DNA of 64,000 bases from Omphiscola glabra (taxonomy: Eukaryota > Mollusca > Gastropoda > Lymnaeidae), in the NCBI GenBank assembly GCA_964017045.1, contig OZ024811.1:13049818-13113817 (forward strand), given 5' to 3'. Below the pieces are notes generated by a model. The model made no database searches and was not told the DNA's origin. It was given only the letters and a program-made list of their open reading frames with translations. Each line of letters begins with the position of its first letter. The stretch's first letter is position 1. Both the position numbers and the translations under genes were made by a program. This document shows positions 46,031 to 58,175 of this stretch, piece after piece.

Positions 46031-47990
46031 TCGGAAGGGAGGGAAGGAACAGAGGGGAAACCATGGGACGAGAAAGGGGAGAGGGGGGGGGGGCTAATGG
46101 CATGAGGTGGGGGTGGGAGGGTCCGACGAGGACGGGGTGGTGGGGAGCCTTCACGGGGGTAATTTTGAGGTAAAAATTGCACAAAATTGGTTAAGTTGCG
46201 AGATGCCTGCTGGGTGATTAAATAAGTCATTAAAGTCCTTTTGACATGAGCCATGATGAGGTTTTTTTCTTTTAGTTGGCCCACCGTTTTTACGGGAGAG
46301 TAGACAATGCTAGACATCTTTACAGAATATGTTTTCCCCCCTAAACAGCAAAACAATTTTGTATGGTTTTTTTGTATATGGGAGAAAGTTTTTCAATGGT
46401 GAGCCGAAAAGGGGGCAGGGGTGGGAGGATGTGAAGCGGGGCAGGGGTATCTTAGAAGAAATATCCACGTATCCCCACGCGCAAACTCTTGGATTTAAAA
46501 AAAAAAAAAGAAAAACATTCATTTATTTTTGTTCCCTTGTTGTTACCTTGTTTTAATTTCGTTTCCTCCATGTTGCTCTGACGACGTCCGGGTGACAGAT
46601 TCAAGGGACATAACTCGGGTTGACATGGAGCTCAATTTTTGTTTTAAACACATTTTTCTTTCTTTAAGATACGAGGAAAAAAAGGGGGGTGGGGAAGGAA
46701 TGGATTCAAAAGTGTTTGTGTGGGTGAAAGATTTGTATCGGTGTTGTATCGGTGCTAGAGTTTGTGTGGGTTTACGGTTTTGCATGTGTGTTAGTTTGTT
46801 TGTGTGGGTGCAAGAGTATGAGCTTAAAAAATATACCTGACTAGGAATCATATAGCTATTTTTATTATTAAATAATTGTCACTGGGCGAGGTTGCAGCGT
46901 TACGGCCTCACGAATACTACGTAGTGCGGAGGGACACACAGATAGATGAAACTCTACTATTTAAGCTACAGTTGTGGGAATAGATCAATATAGGTAGGTA
47001 ATGACTTTGCTAATACATTTACAATGCCATTTCCACATTTGCATTCTGATTTATTCATTACTAATTTCTTAGACCCAGCCGAAAAAAAGGAAGTATTATT
47101 TAATTTCGAATCAGTCCCAAAAGTCCACACTCGATGACTCGGAAGCACCGGTTTTCTATGCAGCGATTGGATCCTCATCATTCCCTCGGCCACACCCCAC
47201 TTGATCAGAGTCCGCCCTCGTGGCCGAGTCGTGGGTGAAACGTCCACAGATTACCATACCAATTAAATGTACCAGGTACAGATCGCTTGTATTCAACACT
47301 AGTCACCTTCATTTGGTCGTTAGCTGTGCCGGGATGATACGACACCGACGACAATAGTTTGGAGGTCGGGAAATGCACGTCGGAGAGTAATTAATGCAGA
47401 GCAGTTTGTAATCGGTAGGCGTAGGACTGGGGGGGGGGGGTGGTGCAGAGGGAGCGGTTACCCCCCTTCCGCCCCACGGTTGTTTACCCTTTTAGGGAGG
47501 TAGGACATTTCGGAAAACTGCACAGTTTATTGCTAAAAAACGGGGGGGGGGGGGCTGCAAGTTTTTCGCGACACGCACCACAGCAACGGAACTGTTTTTT
47601 CTGGGCTGATATGAAAGTTTTAATCGTTAAACGATTTATGTTGAAGGGTTATAAGTGCATACGTCGTGGGCGTGTTTTTGTCATTTATAAGGTGGCATTT
47701 AGAGCGGGATAACAAGATATGCATTGCATTTAATGTTCGATTTTTCGTATAGAATATAATTAAACTTGAAATAACCCAAACAAACAAATGCGGTGAAAAT
47801 GCGTGAGCTTCCGGTCTACTAAAGTTGACAAAAAAACATGCATTCAAGTAAAGAATGAGTATCCCATTACCGTTAACTTCTGAGAAATTCTTCAGATTTA
47901 TTTTTTAACACAGCGTTACGGCCATGCGTACATACCTAGAGAATACCAGTGTAACTATTGAAAGGTACGGCTGTACACGCTTTACACACC
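46031..47990. other. Non-coding interval
   Basis: Mostly unique sequence with G runs at 46083-46094, 47431-47440 and 47543-47553. A 93-codon minus frame at 46966-47247 has protein-like composition but no recognised domain or start context, so I do not call it. Confidence 0.45.
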
Positions 47991-47994
47991 CTTA

Positions 47995-48210
47995 AGCCAG
48001 GCTATAGTATTCTGACTCCATCAACATGAAACCATAACGACTGTCAGTGCCAGCTCAAGCCTGCATTTTGACTGCATCAACATGAAACCATCGCGACTGT
48101 CAATGCCAGCTCAAGCCTGCATTTTGACTGCATCAACATGAAACCATAACGACTGTCAGTGCCAGCTCCAGCCTGCATTCCATCAACATGAAACCATCGC
48201 GACTGTCAAT
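47995..48210. repeat. 56-bp minisatellite, about 3.7 copies
   Basis: The unit contains TGCATCAACATGAAACCATC, then 'gcgactgtcaatgccagctc' and 'aagcctgcattttgac'. Two subtypes (catcgcgactg, cataacgactg) alternate. Confidence 0.9.
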
Positions 48211-49675
48211 GCTTTACCCACCACTTGAACCAAGCACTCTCGCACACCGTCCTGGTTATTGTGACAGCACTCCTTACTCAATACCCAGTAATCAACTTCC
48301 CGAAAGAGGCTGTCGTCGGTGGTTGTGAAAGTCATACTGTTCTAGGAACAATATTTAGCAACTTAAGGATGATAATCCCAATAATCCCATGGTCAATTCA
48401 TGTCAGAATCAACTTTTTCATTAAAATAATTGACCATGACGACCCTGTCCATAACGGCCAGCCCCTTCTTAAAGCGCTGTTCCGTATTGTGATCAGAATT
48501 ATCCCTGTAAAACGATCACCTGACCTACACGCCCGAATCCTCTTGCCCCCACCCCCAAACTCCTCCATCCCAGAATTCCGCGCTCAGTGAACTAATGTGA
48601 CCATAATTACCCACCCGACACTGCCGGGTCTCACCCCCACCAACATCCGGGGCTGTGAACAGAGTTGTCAACCCGCGCGCCCCCATCAGAAGCCAGCAAA
48701 CCCGAGCAACGAAAAACCAACGCTAAAAATCTTACCACCAATTTCATCTCCAGCCAAGAGCTCGTTTTGAAGAGCGACACCTCTGCAGAAAGTGGGAAAG
48801 GGGGTGTGGTGGCTGGGGGTGTGGTGGATGGGGGGGGGGAGACTCCTACTCCCAGCAGTGTTTATTAAATACGCATATTTAGCGGAACAAGTGCGCTTTT
48901 TTATTTAATAACGCTCACCAAATCGCAAAGTTGAGTGCGAGAAATGCGTACAAAATTTGCATACGCACGCTTTAATGGAGGTGAGGGTTATTTAATAAAG
49001 TGCTCCATAATGCAGAGAGGACGAGGAGCAATCACCATAGATATTTTCTCCTGATGCTGGTCTATTTATGCCTGCCCCGCGTTCTCCCCCCACCATCCCC
49101 CCACTTCCACCTCTTACAGCGCCTGGTAAAGACTCTTACCGCGGTGCCCGAAAAAAGGGGGGGGGGGAGGATAAAAACAAGTGGGGGGGGGGGCGTAATT
49201 CATGTTGAGACAATCATATTTCGTATTGGAGATACCGAAATCCTGCACACAGAACTTGACGGATGGTGGAGGGCAGCTTTTTTTTTTTCATTCACCAAAA
49301 AAAGATACTAAGACACGTTTGAATTCTTTAATTTTTTTTATTACGACCTCATGAATAAAATTCAAAGAATTTAGGACCAAAATATTATGGACGACCCTTA
49401 AATATTTAGCAACCCACTAACCTCTTTTCTAAATCTGGGGTTCTGGGTTGCAAAAACACACAAACACACACAAAACGAAAAAACATAAATTATATTTTTT
49501 TTAAATATATTTTAAAATGATATGTAAAAAACAGAGTAAAAATAAATAAATACAAAAAAATAATAATCCAGTTAGAGACATGCTATCCAACCAAGGCAAG
49601 AAAGTCTTTCGTTATTTCCTATATCTTAACACTGTTTTTATTTTCACCTTCCAATCACCTTAAATTCAAGCCATC

Positions 49676-49711
<36 letters not shown>

Positions 49712-50893
49712 TGTTACAGCCATTAACAAATAAGCTTAAATTGTATTCTTATACATAGTTCAGATTATTAAAAAGATACATTTTTTTCAGAAATTTCGTG
49801 GTCAAGAGATGCCTAACACAGTGCACGATTTGAGACAGCGACACATTATTCGAAGGTAATCCACAAGACATCGTTGTGCGGCATCGATCGCGTCATTGCA
49901 ATGGATCATGTTCCATTTGATTATTTACAATGACCTTGACAAATCGATTTTTTTGAAAAGTAGAATTATTATTTTTTTTCCAATTTTCTTTTCTTTTTTT
50001 TTTCATTGAAAAATTAATTTCTTTCGAAGTCGAAATTTAACTCGCTAAAACGTTTTTAAAAAATAAATACAAATTCTTAAACTTCATTGCGCAAAGAAAG
50101 TATGAGTTTACCTAACACGCGACCAATGTTTTCTTAAATTTCGATGTTCGGGAGTAGTCGGGAGGTTGTACAATAGTTGTGAGGGAATGCTGGGAAAAAA
50201 AAAGCAATGCACGTGAGTTATATCCCTTGCCACAACTTCACCACGATGCATCGGTTACTTGATCTCCAGCAGAAGTCAATTCGGTCGGTGAACCAGACTC
50301 GGATGTGACGTCATACAGGTCACGGCTGCCATAAGTCAGTTGTCACTCCGAAAAAACAACTATTGATCTGATATGGACACCACTTCCTACAATAATTCTT
50401 GCCATGCCAGAAAGACTATCTCCGCCCCCTGTCCCCCCCCCCCACAAGACAACACACACCCCCCCCCCCCCGATCCTCCCCTCCACTTGACCTCAGGACG
50501 GTTCATTGGCGATGAAAATCAGTGACAAGGCTCGAACCCTTCAGTACTCTGATCGCTTCCATTTCGAAAACGCCATAAGCAAAAGATGGTCATTTTAAAT
50601 ATTTGTTTTCGTACACTTGCATTTTCCATTATCAAATTTGTAAACGTATGTAGTAAGTGGTATCTGCCATGTTGTTTGTAGTGTTGCGCAAAGAACGTGA
50701 TAATAATCAGCGCAAAGAACGTGATAATAATCACATAATGAGAAACGTGCACATTGCACATTCCCTGATTTGTACACCCCCTTTTCTAGAGATGCACTTT
50801 AGAAACTAATGTTAAACTATAACAGAATACTTTTCCATTAAAAAAAAAAATAATAAAAAAATACCGTTTGGTTTAGTATTTCTCTATATACAG
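48211..50893. other. Non-coding interval
   Basis: A T33 run at 49678-49710 may be the tail of a minus-strand retroposed copy, but no AATAAA or coding sequence supports it. C runs lie at 50432-50441 and 50459-50471. No gene was recognised. Confidence 0.45.
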
Positions 50894-50958
50894 CAGCGGT
50901 TCTCAACCTGTGGGTCGTGGTAAGGGGTCGCGGATATTGGGAAGTTTGAGAACCACTG
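50894..50958. mobile_element. Tiny hAT-like MITE with CAG[C/T]GGTTCTCAA ends
   Basis: The 65-bp sequence begins CAGCGGTTCTCAACCTG and ends TTTGAGAACCACTG, the inverted counterpart. Such ends are common in small hAT-derived MITEs of animals. Related single ends occur at 28259 (CAGCGGTTCTCC) and 62552 (TTTGAGAACCGCTG). No clear target duplication was found. Confidence 0.65.
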
Positions 50959-52585
50959 ACATAGAGTATCTTCTGATGTGTGAGTCAATGATCTCTCACT
51001 CAATTGTATAAGGTGAATGAATATCGTGTTACTGCATATTTCAAATGTTTATTATCTATTTCATAGACGTCTGTATTTCCACAATCTGCATACACACAGA
51101 AAACGAATTACTCGTGGAGCTAATACCCTTACTGAAGCAGACATTTGCGTACATTCTTTTTTTTTTTTTTTAAATGATGTAATGGCCATATGGAAAAGTT
51201 TGACATGACATAGAAAAATCAATAAATCAAGTACTTCCCAGAGTATACCCGAAAAGTATTACCCACACTACGTCCCATAGAACCATTGGCAACGTAGGAT
51301 CATTGGTTATTACAATCTATAGTAGAACTCCTTAACTGTGATAACGTTGTTTTGTTGTGGGGGGTTTTTGTGCATGTGTGGGGAAAAAAGGGGAAAAAAG
51401 AGGGGTTGGGGTGAAATTATTTTCTCAAGGTACGGTGCTTGGTCTACAATCGCATCCTAAGGAAAATGATTGGTTTCCACTATTTTCCTTCGCTAACATC
51501 CCCTCCCCATCGTCACAATCGCCAGTTCCGCCACTGGAGACAAGGAAATATTATCTCTAGTGCATCTCATTCACTTATTGTGTTTCTTCTGTTGGGCAAA
51601 CTCCTTACCGGAGGCAAGCGTTTCAATCTCACACGTCGAGCACGTGGCTATCAATGTACTTTAACACGCATGCGCATAACAATGACATCATTTCCGGTTT
51701 TTTAACAATTCTTCAAATTTTTATTCTCGCATTTTAAAAAAATCCTTTTGTTCCAAAACCATGGCTTAATTACCCCCCCCCCAACACCACCATGCATTCG
51801 GGGGGTTTTTAACACGATTAAATTACTTTAAGTAGGTCAAGAGAACTAGGTCGGTGAAAGCCAATCCAATCACGTTTCTGCAGCGGAACAATGCTAATAT
51901 CGATACTGAAAGTCTTGCATCGAGGCTGTCAGAGTAATAATGACGAGATGCTAGAGTACTGCGAACCCCGCCTACACCGCCACTCACCCCCCCCCCCTCA
52001 ATATTTGCCACACTCGCACACTCACTCACACAAACACACGCACAGACACACACACACACGGTGAACTTCCAACAGCTTTTGTTCCTCGTCCCAACAGCCT
52101 CCCAACCTTCTCGGCGTGATGCTTTCTGATTGTCTTTGAAACCGGAGCCTGATGGTGCCCCCAAAGATACGGCATGTATCAAAGAGAGTTGGGAGAGACA
52201 AGGGGGATGGCTTGCTTCTCATGGTAGTTATAGTGAGCAAATTTGGAAATCAGTTGACGTAATAACTGGGGGTGGGGAGTTGCTGCATGACTTAAAAGCT
52301 GTTTATTTTTAGTATTATTATATTATTATTATAATTTTTTAAATTTTAATTTTGGAGTCAGCATTTGAACGGCGCTTTCCGTGCTCGATGGACGAGCACA
52401 TGTCATCGGAGGCATGTTCCCAAAAACAAAATTTTTAAACAACGTACGCCGGTTACAGAATAAAGGACCAGTCTCTAGGCGTCTCATCTTTGAACATGTC
52501 GTATGCAGACGTGCAGTCTTTATTAATATTTTTTTTTAATTTAATTTTTTTTTTAAATAATAATTTTTTTTATTTTTTTTGAGAT
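50959..52585. other. Non-coding interval
   Basis: Unique AT-rich DNA with C runs at 51772-51781 and 51988-51997 and a T/A-rich block at 52300-52360. No gene is visible. Confidence 0.45.
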
Positions 52586-52589
52586 GCGT

Positions 52590-52865
52590 CAGTTATTGGA
52601 ACGTGGAAGCAAGTGAGTACCACGTAGCCAATCACGTGTCGTACAATAATATACATCCCCAGCAGTTAGGTGACGTGTTGTCCACAGCGGGGAATGCCGT
52701 AAACGATTGTCTCCGGGTTAGGTGGCGCCTGTCAGAAACCTAATTAATGAATATAAATAGATTAAATAGATCCGTGATCGCACGTCTATTTCGGGATTTC
52801 TCCGGGTCGGTTTATGGCGGATTTGTTTGGCATTTATAAGTTGTCAAAAGTACGAAGGTTTTAAG
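52590..52865. promoter_or_regulatory. Candidate cis-regulatory block
   Basis: Contains 'gtagccaatcacgtgtcg' (CCAAT plus CACGTG E-box), 'cctaattaatgaatataaa' (TAATTAAT homeobox-type core) and 'ggtggcgcctgtcag', in unique sequence flanked by T-rich and AT-repeat DNA. A regulatory role is an inference. Confidence 0.25.
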
Positions 52866-53037
52866 TGTCTTGAACGTTTTTAAGAGCTTATAATAAAGTA
52901 TTTATAGCGGTTTGGGGAGGGTTTATAAAGCCTTGAAGCAAATTTATAAATAATAAATTAAATATAAGGTCGCTTGTTCGCGGTTGGGGGGGGGCTGTCT
53001 GAAACGTTAAACCCACGATAGACGAGGGATCACTGCC

Positions 53038-53086
<49 letters not shown>

Positions 53087-53225
53087 TAGATGGATATATA
53101 AGAGATGGATAGATGGATTGATGGATGGATGGGTGGGTGGGTGGGCGATTTGGACTTATGGACGGACAGACTAGACAGACATACATACATACAGACAGAC
53201 AGACAGACAGACAGAAAGACAGACG
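53038..53225. repeat. (AT)n followed by GGAT/GGTG and GACA microsatellites
   Basis: About 46 bases of perfect (TA)n at 53038-53084 pass into GATGGATA-type, GGTG-type and then GACA-type repeats. The order GGTG-GACA is the mirror image of the 20925-21085 block. Confidence 0.92.
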
Positions 53226-53799
53226 TTGACAAAGAACATACCTAATGCCTGTCTCCGTCTTCATGCTGTGACGTCAGAGCCCTGTGAGTAGATACAAAAA
53301 ATAAAGGATCGTGTTAGGAATAGGCCCAAAGGATCAAACAAATACGCTACTCACCGGACACTGACTGGGATTTTTTTAGTACCCAGTCCGGCAAAAACGA
53401 CAGCTGAAACGAGAATCTTACCCGGGTGATATCTTGCACAATAGCCAAGCACAAACAAACGCGCGCACGCTGAGGCGCAACACGGACACACATACACACC
53501 AACACGCTCATGCTAACGCGTACGCAAACACACACGCAGGCACACACACACTATAAACAAAGGCAGTAGGGAGAAGAGAATATTAAAGAAAAAGGGGATT
53601 TAAAGAAAGCTTGATAAGAGGACAGAAAGTCTCGGAGGCTCCCATACAAATGCCAGACACTTGAGATGCACTTCTCAGTACTACACTCGCATCAACCCGT
53701 GATTAAAACTTGGACGGGTTTTTCTTCTTCTTTCTCTTCCCTTTTATTTCCTTCTATTCTACGCTATTTTTTTCTCGTTCTTTTACTCCTCCTCTCTAT
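53226..53799. other. Non-coding spacer
   Basis: Includes a CA-rich patch at 53465-53550. No gene was recognised. Confidence 0.45.
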
Positions 53800-54145
53800 A
53801 CACTCACGTCAACGCTTCTCTCTCTTTGTCTCTCTGTCTCTCTCTCTGTCCCTTCTCTCTCGCTTTCTCTCTCTATCTCTTTCTCCCTCTCTCTTTTCTT
53901 TATCACTTCCTATTTCTCTTTCACTCTCTCTCTCCCTCTCTCTCTTTCTCTCCCAATCTCTTCTCACTTTTTCTCTTTCTCCCCTCTATTTCTCATTTAC
54001 TCTTTCTTTCTCTCTCTTTCTCATTTTCACTGTCTATCTTTTCCTCACGTTCTATCTACTTTTCCCACTCTCTTCGCCGCTCAAAATTCAATCCTCTAAT
54101 CTTTCTCTCTGTCTCTCTCTGTCTCTGTCTCTCCCTCTCTACTTT
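53735..54145. repeat. CT-rich pyrimidine tract
   Basis: Roughly 400 bases of CT-rich DNA, comparable with 25590-26165 and 27570-28025. Open frames are artefacts of composition. Confidence 0.9.
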
Positions 54146-54440
54146 GAAAGAGAAATGTCTGGTGATACAAACTCGTGCCTCCTCAGAAGTGTAACTGTGA
54201 AGTCGAATGTTCAAAACCAACAAATTCACAGTAAGGAAATATTATTTTTTTTTTTGCGTTTACTTCGTCATTCAACAATTCTTCTACTAGCTATCATTTA
54301 ATTGTTGGACACTATACCCTTGCGTTGAGTATTTACAAAAGTGTCTTGCGGTCGTAGTCGGTCTTAAATCGATTAGGTGAAGTTGGAGTCCCTTATTTAA
54401 AGTCGAATTTTCAGAAACGGATACGTGGTAACTAAAGGCT
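54146..54440. other. Short unique spacer
   Basis: No gene or repeat was recognised between the CT tract and the 49-bp array. Confidence 0.5.
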
Positions 54441-54895
54441 TATTGAGGTCGGTGCACTATTGAAGGTATCACATGGACAGCCACACCCCCTCAACGGTCG
54501 GTGCACTATGGAAGGTATCACACGGACAGCCACACCCCCTAAACGGTCGGTGCACTATGGAAGGTATCACACGGACAGCCACACCCCCTAAACGGTCGGT
54601 GCACTATGGAAGGTATCACATGGACAGCCACACCCCCTCAACGGTCGGTGCACTATGGAAGGTATCAAACGGACAGCCACACCCCCTAAACGGTCGATGC
54701 ACTATGGAAGGTATCACACGGACAGCCACACCCCCTAAACGGTCGGTGCACTATGGAAGGTATCACATGGACGGCCACACCCCCTCATTGGTCGGTGCGC
54801 TACGGAAGGTATCACATGGACAGCCACATCCGCTCAATGGTCGATGTCCAGTTGCCAATGGAAAGTATCACAAGAGTAGCCACGTCCGCTCAATA
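54440..54895. repeat. 49-bp minisatellite, about 9 copies
   Basis: The unit contains CGGTCGGTGCACTATGGAAG, GTATCACACGGACAGCCACA and CCCCCTAAA. Copies with 'cacatgg...ctcaac' and 'cacacgg...ctaaac' alternate in a pattern that suggests a 147-bp block (three units) was duplicated. The period makes the same DNA read in all three frames in turn. Confidence 0.94.
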
Positions 54896-55224
54896 TTAGA
54901 GCGAGCACAGGAAATACCCAGGAAGAGCCTAACCACCATCTCAGTGATATAAGTTGTGGATAATGATAATCATATACGGTATTTTCAATTACATAAACCA
55001 TTTTAATGATACTTGTGGATTAAGATAATGATATACGACATTGTAAACTACAGATTCTGTATCCGTGTTTGGGATGGGTAATGCTAATGGTATTCGCGTG
55101 CAGTATTGTACGCAGTTTAAACCCATCGCCGGAGAGGTCTATTGTTAGCCTACCATCTTTGATTACGTCGCGTTACAACTCCATGGATCAATAATCTCTT
55201 CTCGCGACCGTTAAAGTTTTCCAG

Positions 55225-55635
55225 TGAGAGGATATCGTTAGCAGTGGAGAGCCGCGAGTTAACTTTCTGATATTGTTAGCGGTGGAGAGCCGCGAGTTAA
55301 CTTTCTGATAATGTTAGCGGTGGAGAGCCGCGAGTTAACTTTCTGATAATGTTAGCGGTGGAGAGCCGCGAGTTAACTTTCTGATATTGTTAGCGGTGGA
55401 GAGCCGCGAGTTAACTTTCTGATAATGTTAGCAGTGGCAGTGGTAGTGGTGAGCCGTGAGTTAACTTCCTGATATTGTTAGCATCATGCTATCCTCATGA
55501 TATTGTTAGCAGTGGAGAGCCGTGAGTTAACTTTCTGATATTGTTAGCAGTGGCAGAGGTAGTGGAGAGCCGCGAGTTAACTTCTTGTTATTGTTAGCAG
55601 CAAGCCAACTTCCTCATATAATTAGCCGTGGAGAG
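55225..55635. repeat. 38-bp minisatellite, about 9-10 copies
   Basis: The unit is GTTAGCGGTGGAGAGCCGCG plus 'agttaactttctgatatt'. The first five copies are near-perfect. Later ones carry a 'gtggcagtggtagtg' insertion or large deletions. It ends next to an A19 run. Confidence 0.93.
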
Positions 55636-58175
55636 TAAAAAAAAAAAAAAAAAAAGTATTAATTTATTAAATCCTTCCCTCTGCAAGACAGTTAATTTCA
55701 AGCAAACAATACATTATTTGTATAGCTTAGTTCTTTTTCCTTTAAGATGAAAATACAGAGGGATTTAATCAGGGCTCACAAAGTGATTGTGAGTTGAGGG
55801 GCCTGATTGTGATGAAACGTTGTCGTATATGAGATGGTTTATTGGCCCCACGGGATGTGTTACCAGCTTGGCTGTAATGGAACATGACAAAACACAGGAG
55901 AGCGTTGGTTTGAGAGTACATTGTTTTGTTGGCTTATTTATTTGTATATGTGAATCTTTTCGTAGAGAGTATATGATTGTGTTTGTTTGCTCTTGTCGCC
56001 CAAAAATATATATATACATCAATATATCAAAATATATATGCATTTAAACTATTTTCTGCACAGACTTTCTTAGCCTAATGAATTGCACGAAATTTCAGGT
56101 TATTTTCTACTTTTTAGTGCGTTTCAATTTGTCTTAGAAAAGGATGTCTTTAAAAAAAATAATAATATGTTAGCACGAGGCACACTAAATCAACCGAGAG
56201 ATAGTGTCACGTGTAACGTCAAAAGATTGTGCCACAAAGCTACAACCTACAAAGGCCCATGGATTTGCGAGAAGTATGAGCGTCTTTACGCACACACACA
56301 AATAAAATTGCAAAATATGACGATGTGAGATAATGATAAAGTGATAAGATGGTAAACTATGACTAATTAGACTATCGCGGGTCGTCACCCCCCCCCCCCC
56401 CACACACACACACCCTGTCCCCACACACAAACACCACCACCACCAGACCGGGCAAATTCTGAAATCAAGTCCGGGAACTCTCATCTTACAAAATGCATGA
56501 ACGGTGGAATAGTTCCCCTTGACTGCTTGTCACGTCTTCATGGTTTGTTGACAAGGCACAAACAAGATGGATGGCGTGTGCGGAAATTTCCGATAATGGT
56601 AGACGGTCAATGGGAATTTAAGCAGAAGATCCGCGGAAAACTTGAGAGGCCGGCGAAAGTTTTGGTAAATGGAATTATTATACACACACATAAATTACAA
56701 CCGAGGGGTGTGGCGGGGTGAGATATCGGACCGGAAATAAACTCATTTTTGCGGCCATTGGTGTGTGACGTATCGGCGCGTGGCGGTTGTGGTTGCATAA
56801 TGGAGGGTAATGAATAGTAATTGGCTTTCGGGTTTAAACAAAAATAAGACACTGGCATCGATATGGATGATATATTGGTGGAATTCAGATGGATCAAACA
56901 AATTGTGGATGCAGGACAAATTTGTGGGAGATTACAGAATACATCGATTGTTAATTAACCGTTTGTGGATTGAAGATCTGAGGAATCAAGCTTTGCGGGT
57001 AGAAACTGGATTGGCATGGATACAAGATTTGTAGGTTAGACTTTAGTAAATGTAAGATTTGAGACTTACAATTCCATGGATGCTTTGATGAATGGATTGT
57101 GGCTAGACATACAAGTGGGCTGAACCTGGAGATGAGAGACGCGCAATGTGATAACCGTGTGAGTATCTACGAATGGAGGCGGGAGAATGAGAGAAAGAGA
57201 ATCCACCGAGATCCACCGAGTCTCCATCCAGGCATGGGCGTGAAGGACCCACCCCCAACCCCCCCCCCCCCCGCCCCAAAAGAAAGAAATTACAGTTCTC
57301 GGTCCGTGCATAAATGAGTTAGCCTCCCCGTGGCGAAAATTGTGCAATGCGTGGTGAGTCGTCTGCACACGAGCGTGTACCATTCAATCACAGTCCTTAG
57401 TACTAGACACTTGGGTCTGCAGGGACAAAACAGGGAAACTAGGTTATGGCTGCCCCCCCCCCCCTCCTCCTCCACTCTTAACGGCGTTTTATAGTTTTTT
57501 TGTTTGGTCTTTGTTGGTGAAACGACTGTGTGGAGAGGTGGAGGGGGGTTAAGTGGGGTGTGAAGACATCAAAGCGGGGGTGTGAGTGGAGGTTGTGCAC
57601 GATTTAACACACGAGAAACCGCGTTAGAAGTAGCTGAAGAGGATGCGCCTAGTCTGGTATTTCGCGAGGGGTGCTTCGGAGATGTGAGAACCGCTGAGTT
57701 CAATGAAAGTCGTAAAGAAAGATTGGAGCAACGGCTGCCATGTTGTTAGTGGGGGGGTTGGAGTCGGGGGGGGGGGGGGTTTAAGGAAGGAGTGTCGATG
57801 GGGTGGAGGACTCGCGAGTCACAGTTGACTAAACATGACGGAGCGCCAACGTCGGAGGGGGACACACAAAGAGTCGTCACGTGACACCGTCTCAAGTCTA
57901 TGGTACTTCTCACAGTACCAGTACTTCGGTCGGCTTCACCTGACTTTTTCACTTGTTTGTGTTTGACAACTAGGCAGGGCGTCGGGGGGTTAAATAAACC
58001 AGAGGACCTCTGACACTGCAGTCGTTAGACCCCTGGACATTGTGGGTGAGCTTGCCTCAAACGTTTTCCACAACAGAAGTACACACGAAAAAAAAACAAA
58101 AAAAACATCTACAATTAAGGCGAGGTCATTTTAAGAGGTCATTTAACAGATCGTCTGAAGTTATGTCTAACACCC
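55636..58175. other. Non-coding interval
   Basis: Mixed unique DNA with C/G runs at 56389-56401, 57259-57272, 57453-57465 and 57767-57779. Loosely repeated 'tggattgaagatctgagga' phrases occur at 56870-57090. No gene was recognised. Confidence 0.45.

Noticed and set aside
46880..46935. tRNA-like stretch near 'gaggttgcagcgttacggcc'
   Set aside because: No B-box GGTTCGANTCC and no cloverleaf could be drawn.
46966..47247. 93-codon minus-strand frame with balanced composition
   Set aside because: It looks more protein-like than most, but I recognise no family and see no neighbouring exons; kept only as a possible transposon relic.
48225..48590. 121-codon plus-strand frame with hydrophobic stretches
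   Set aside because: It begins inside a 56-bp repeat and has no domain or signal peptide pattern that I can support.
49678..49710. T33 run as a minus-strand retrogene tail
   Set aside because: No AATAAA or coding sequence was found on the minus strand side; it could be a simple homopolymer.
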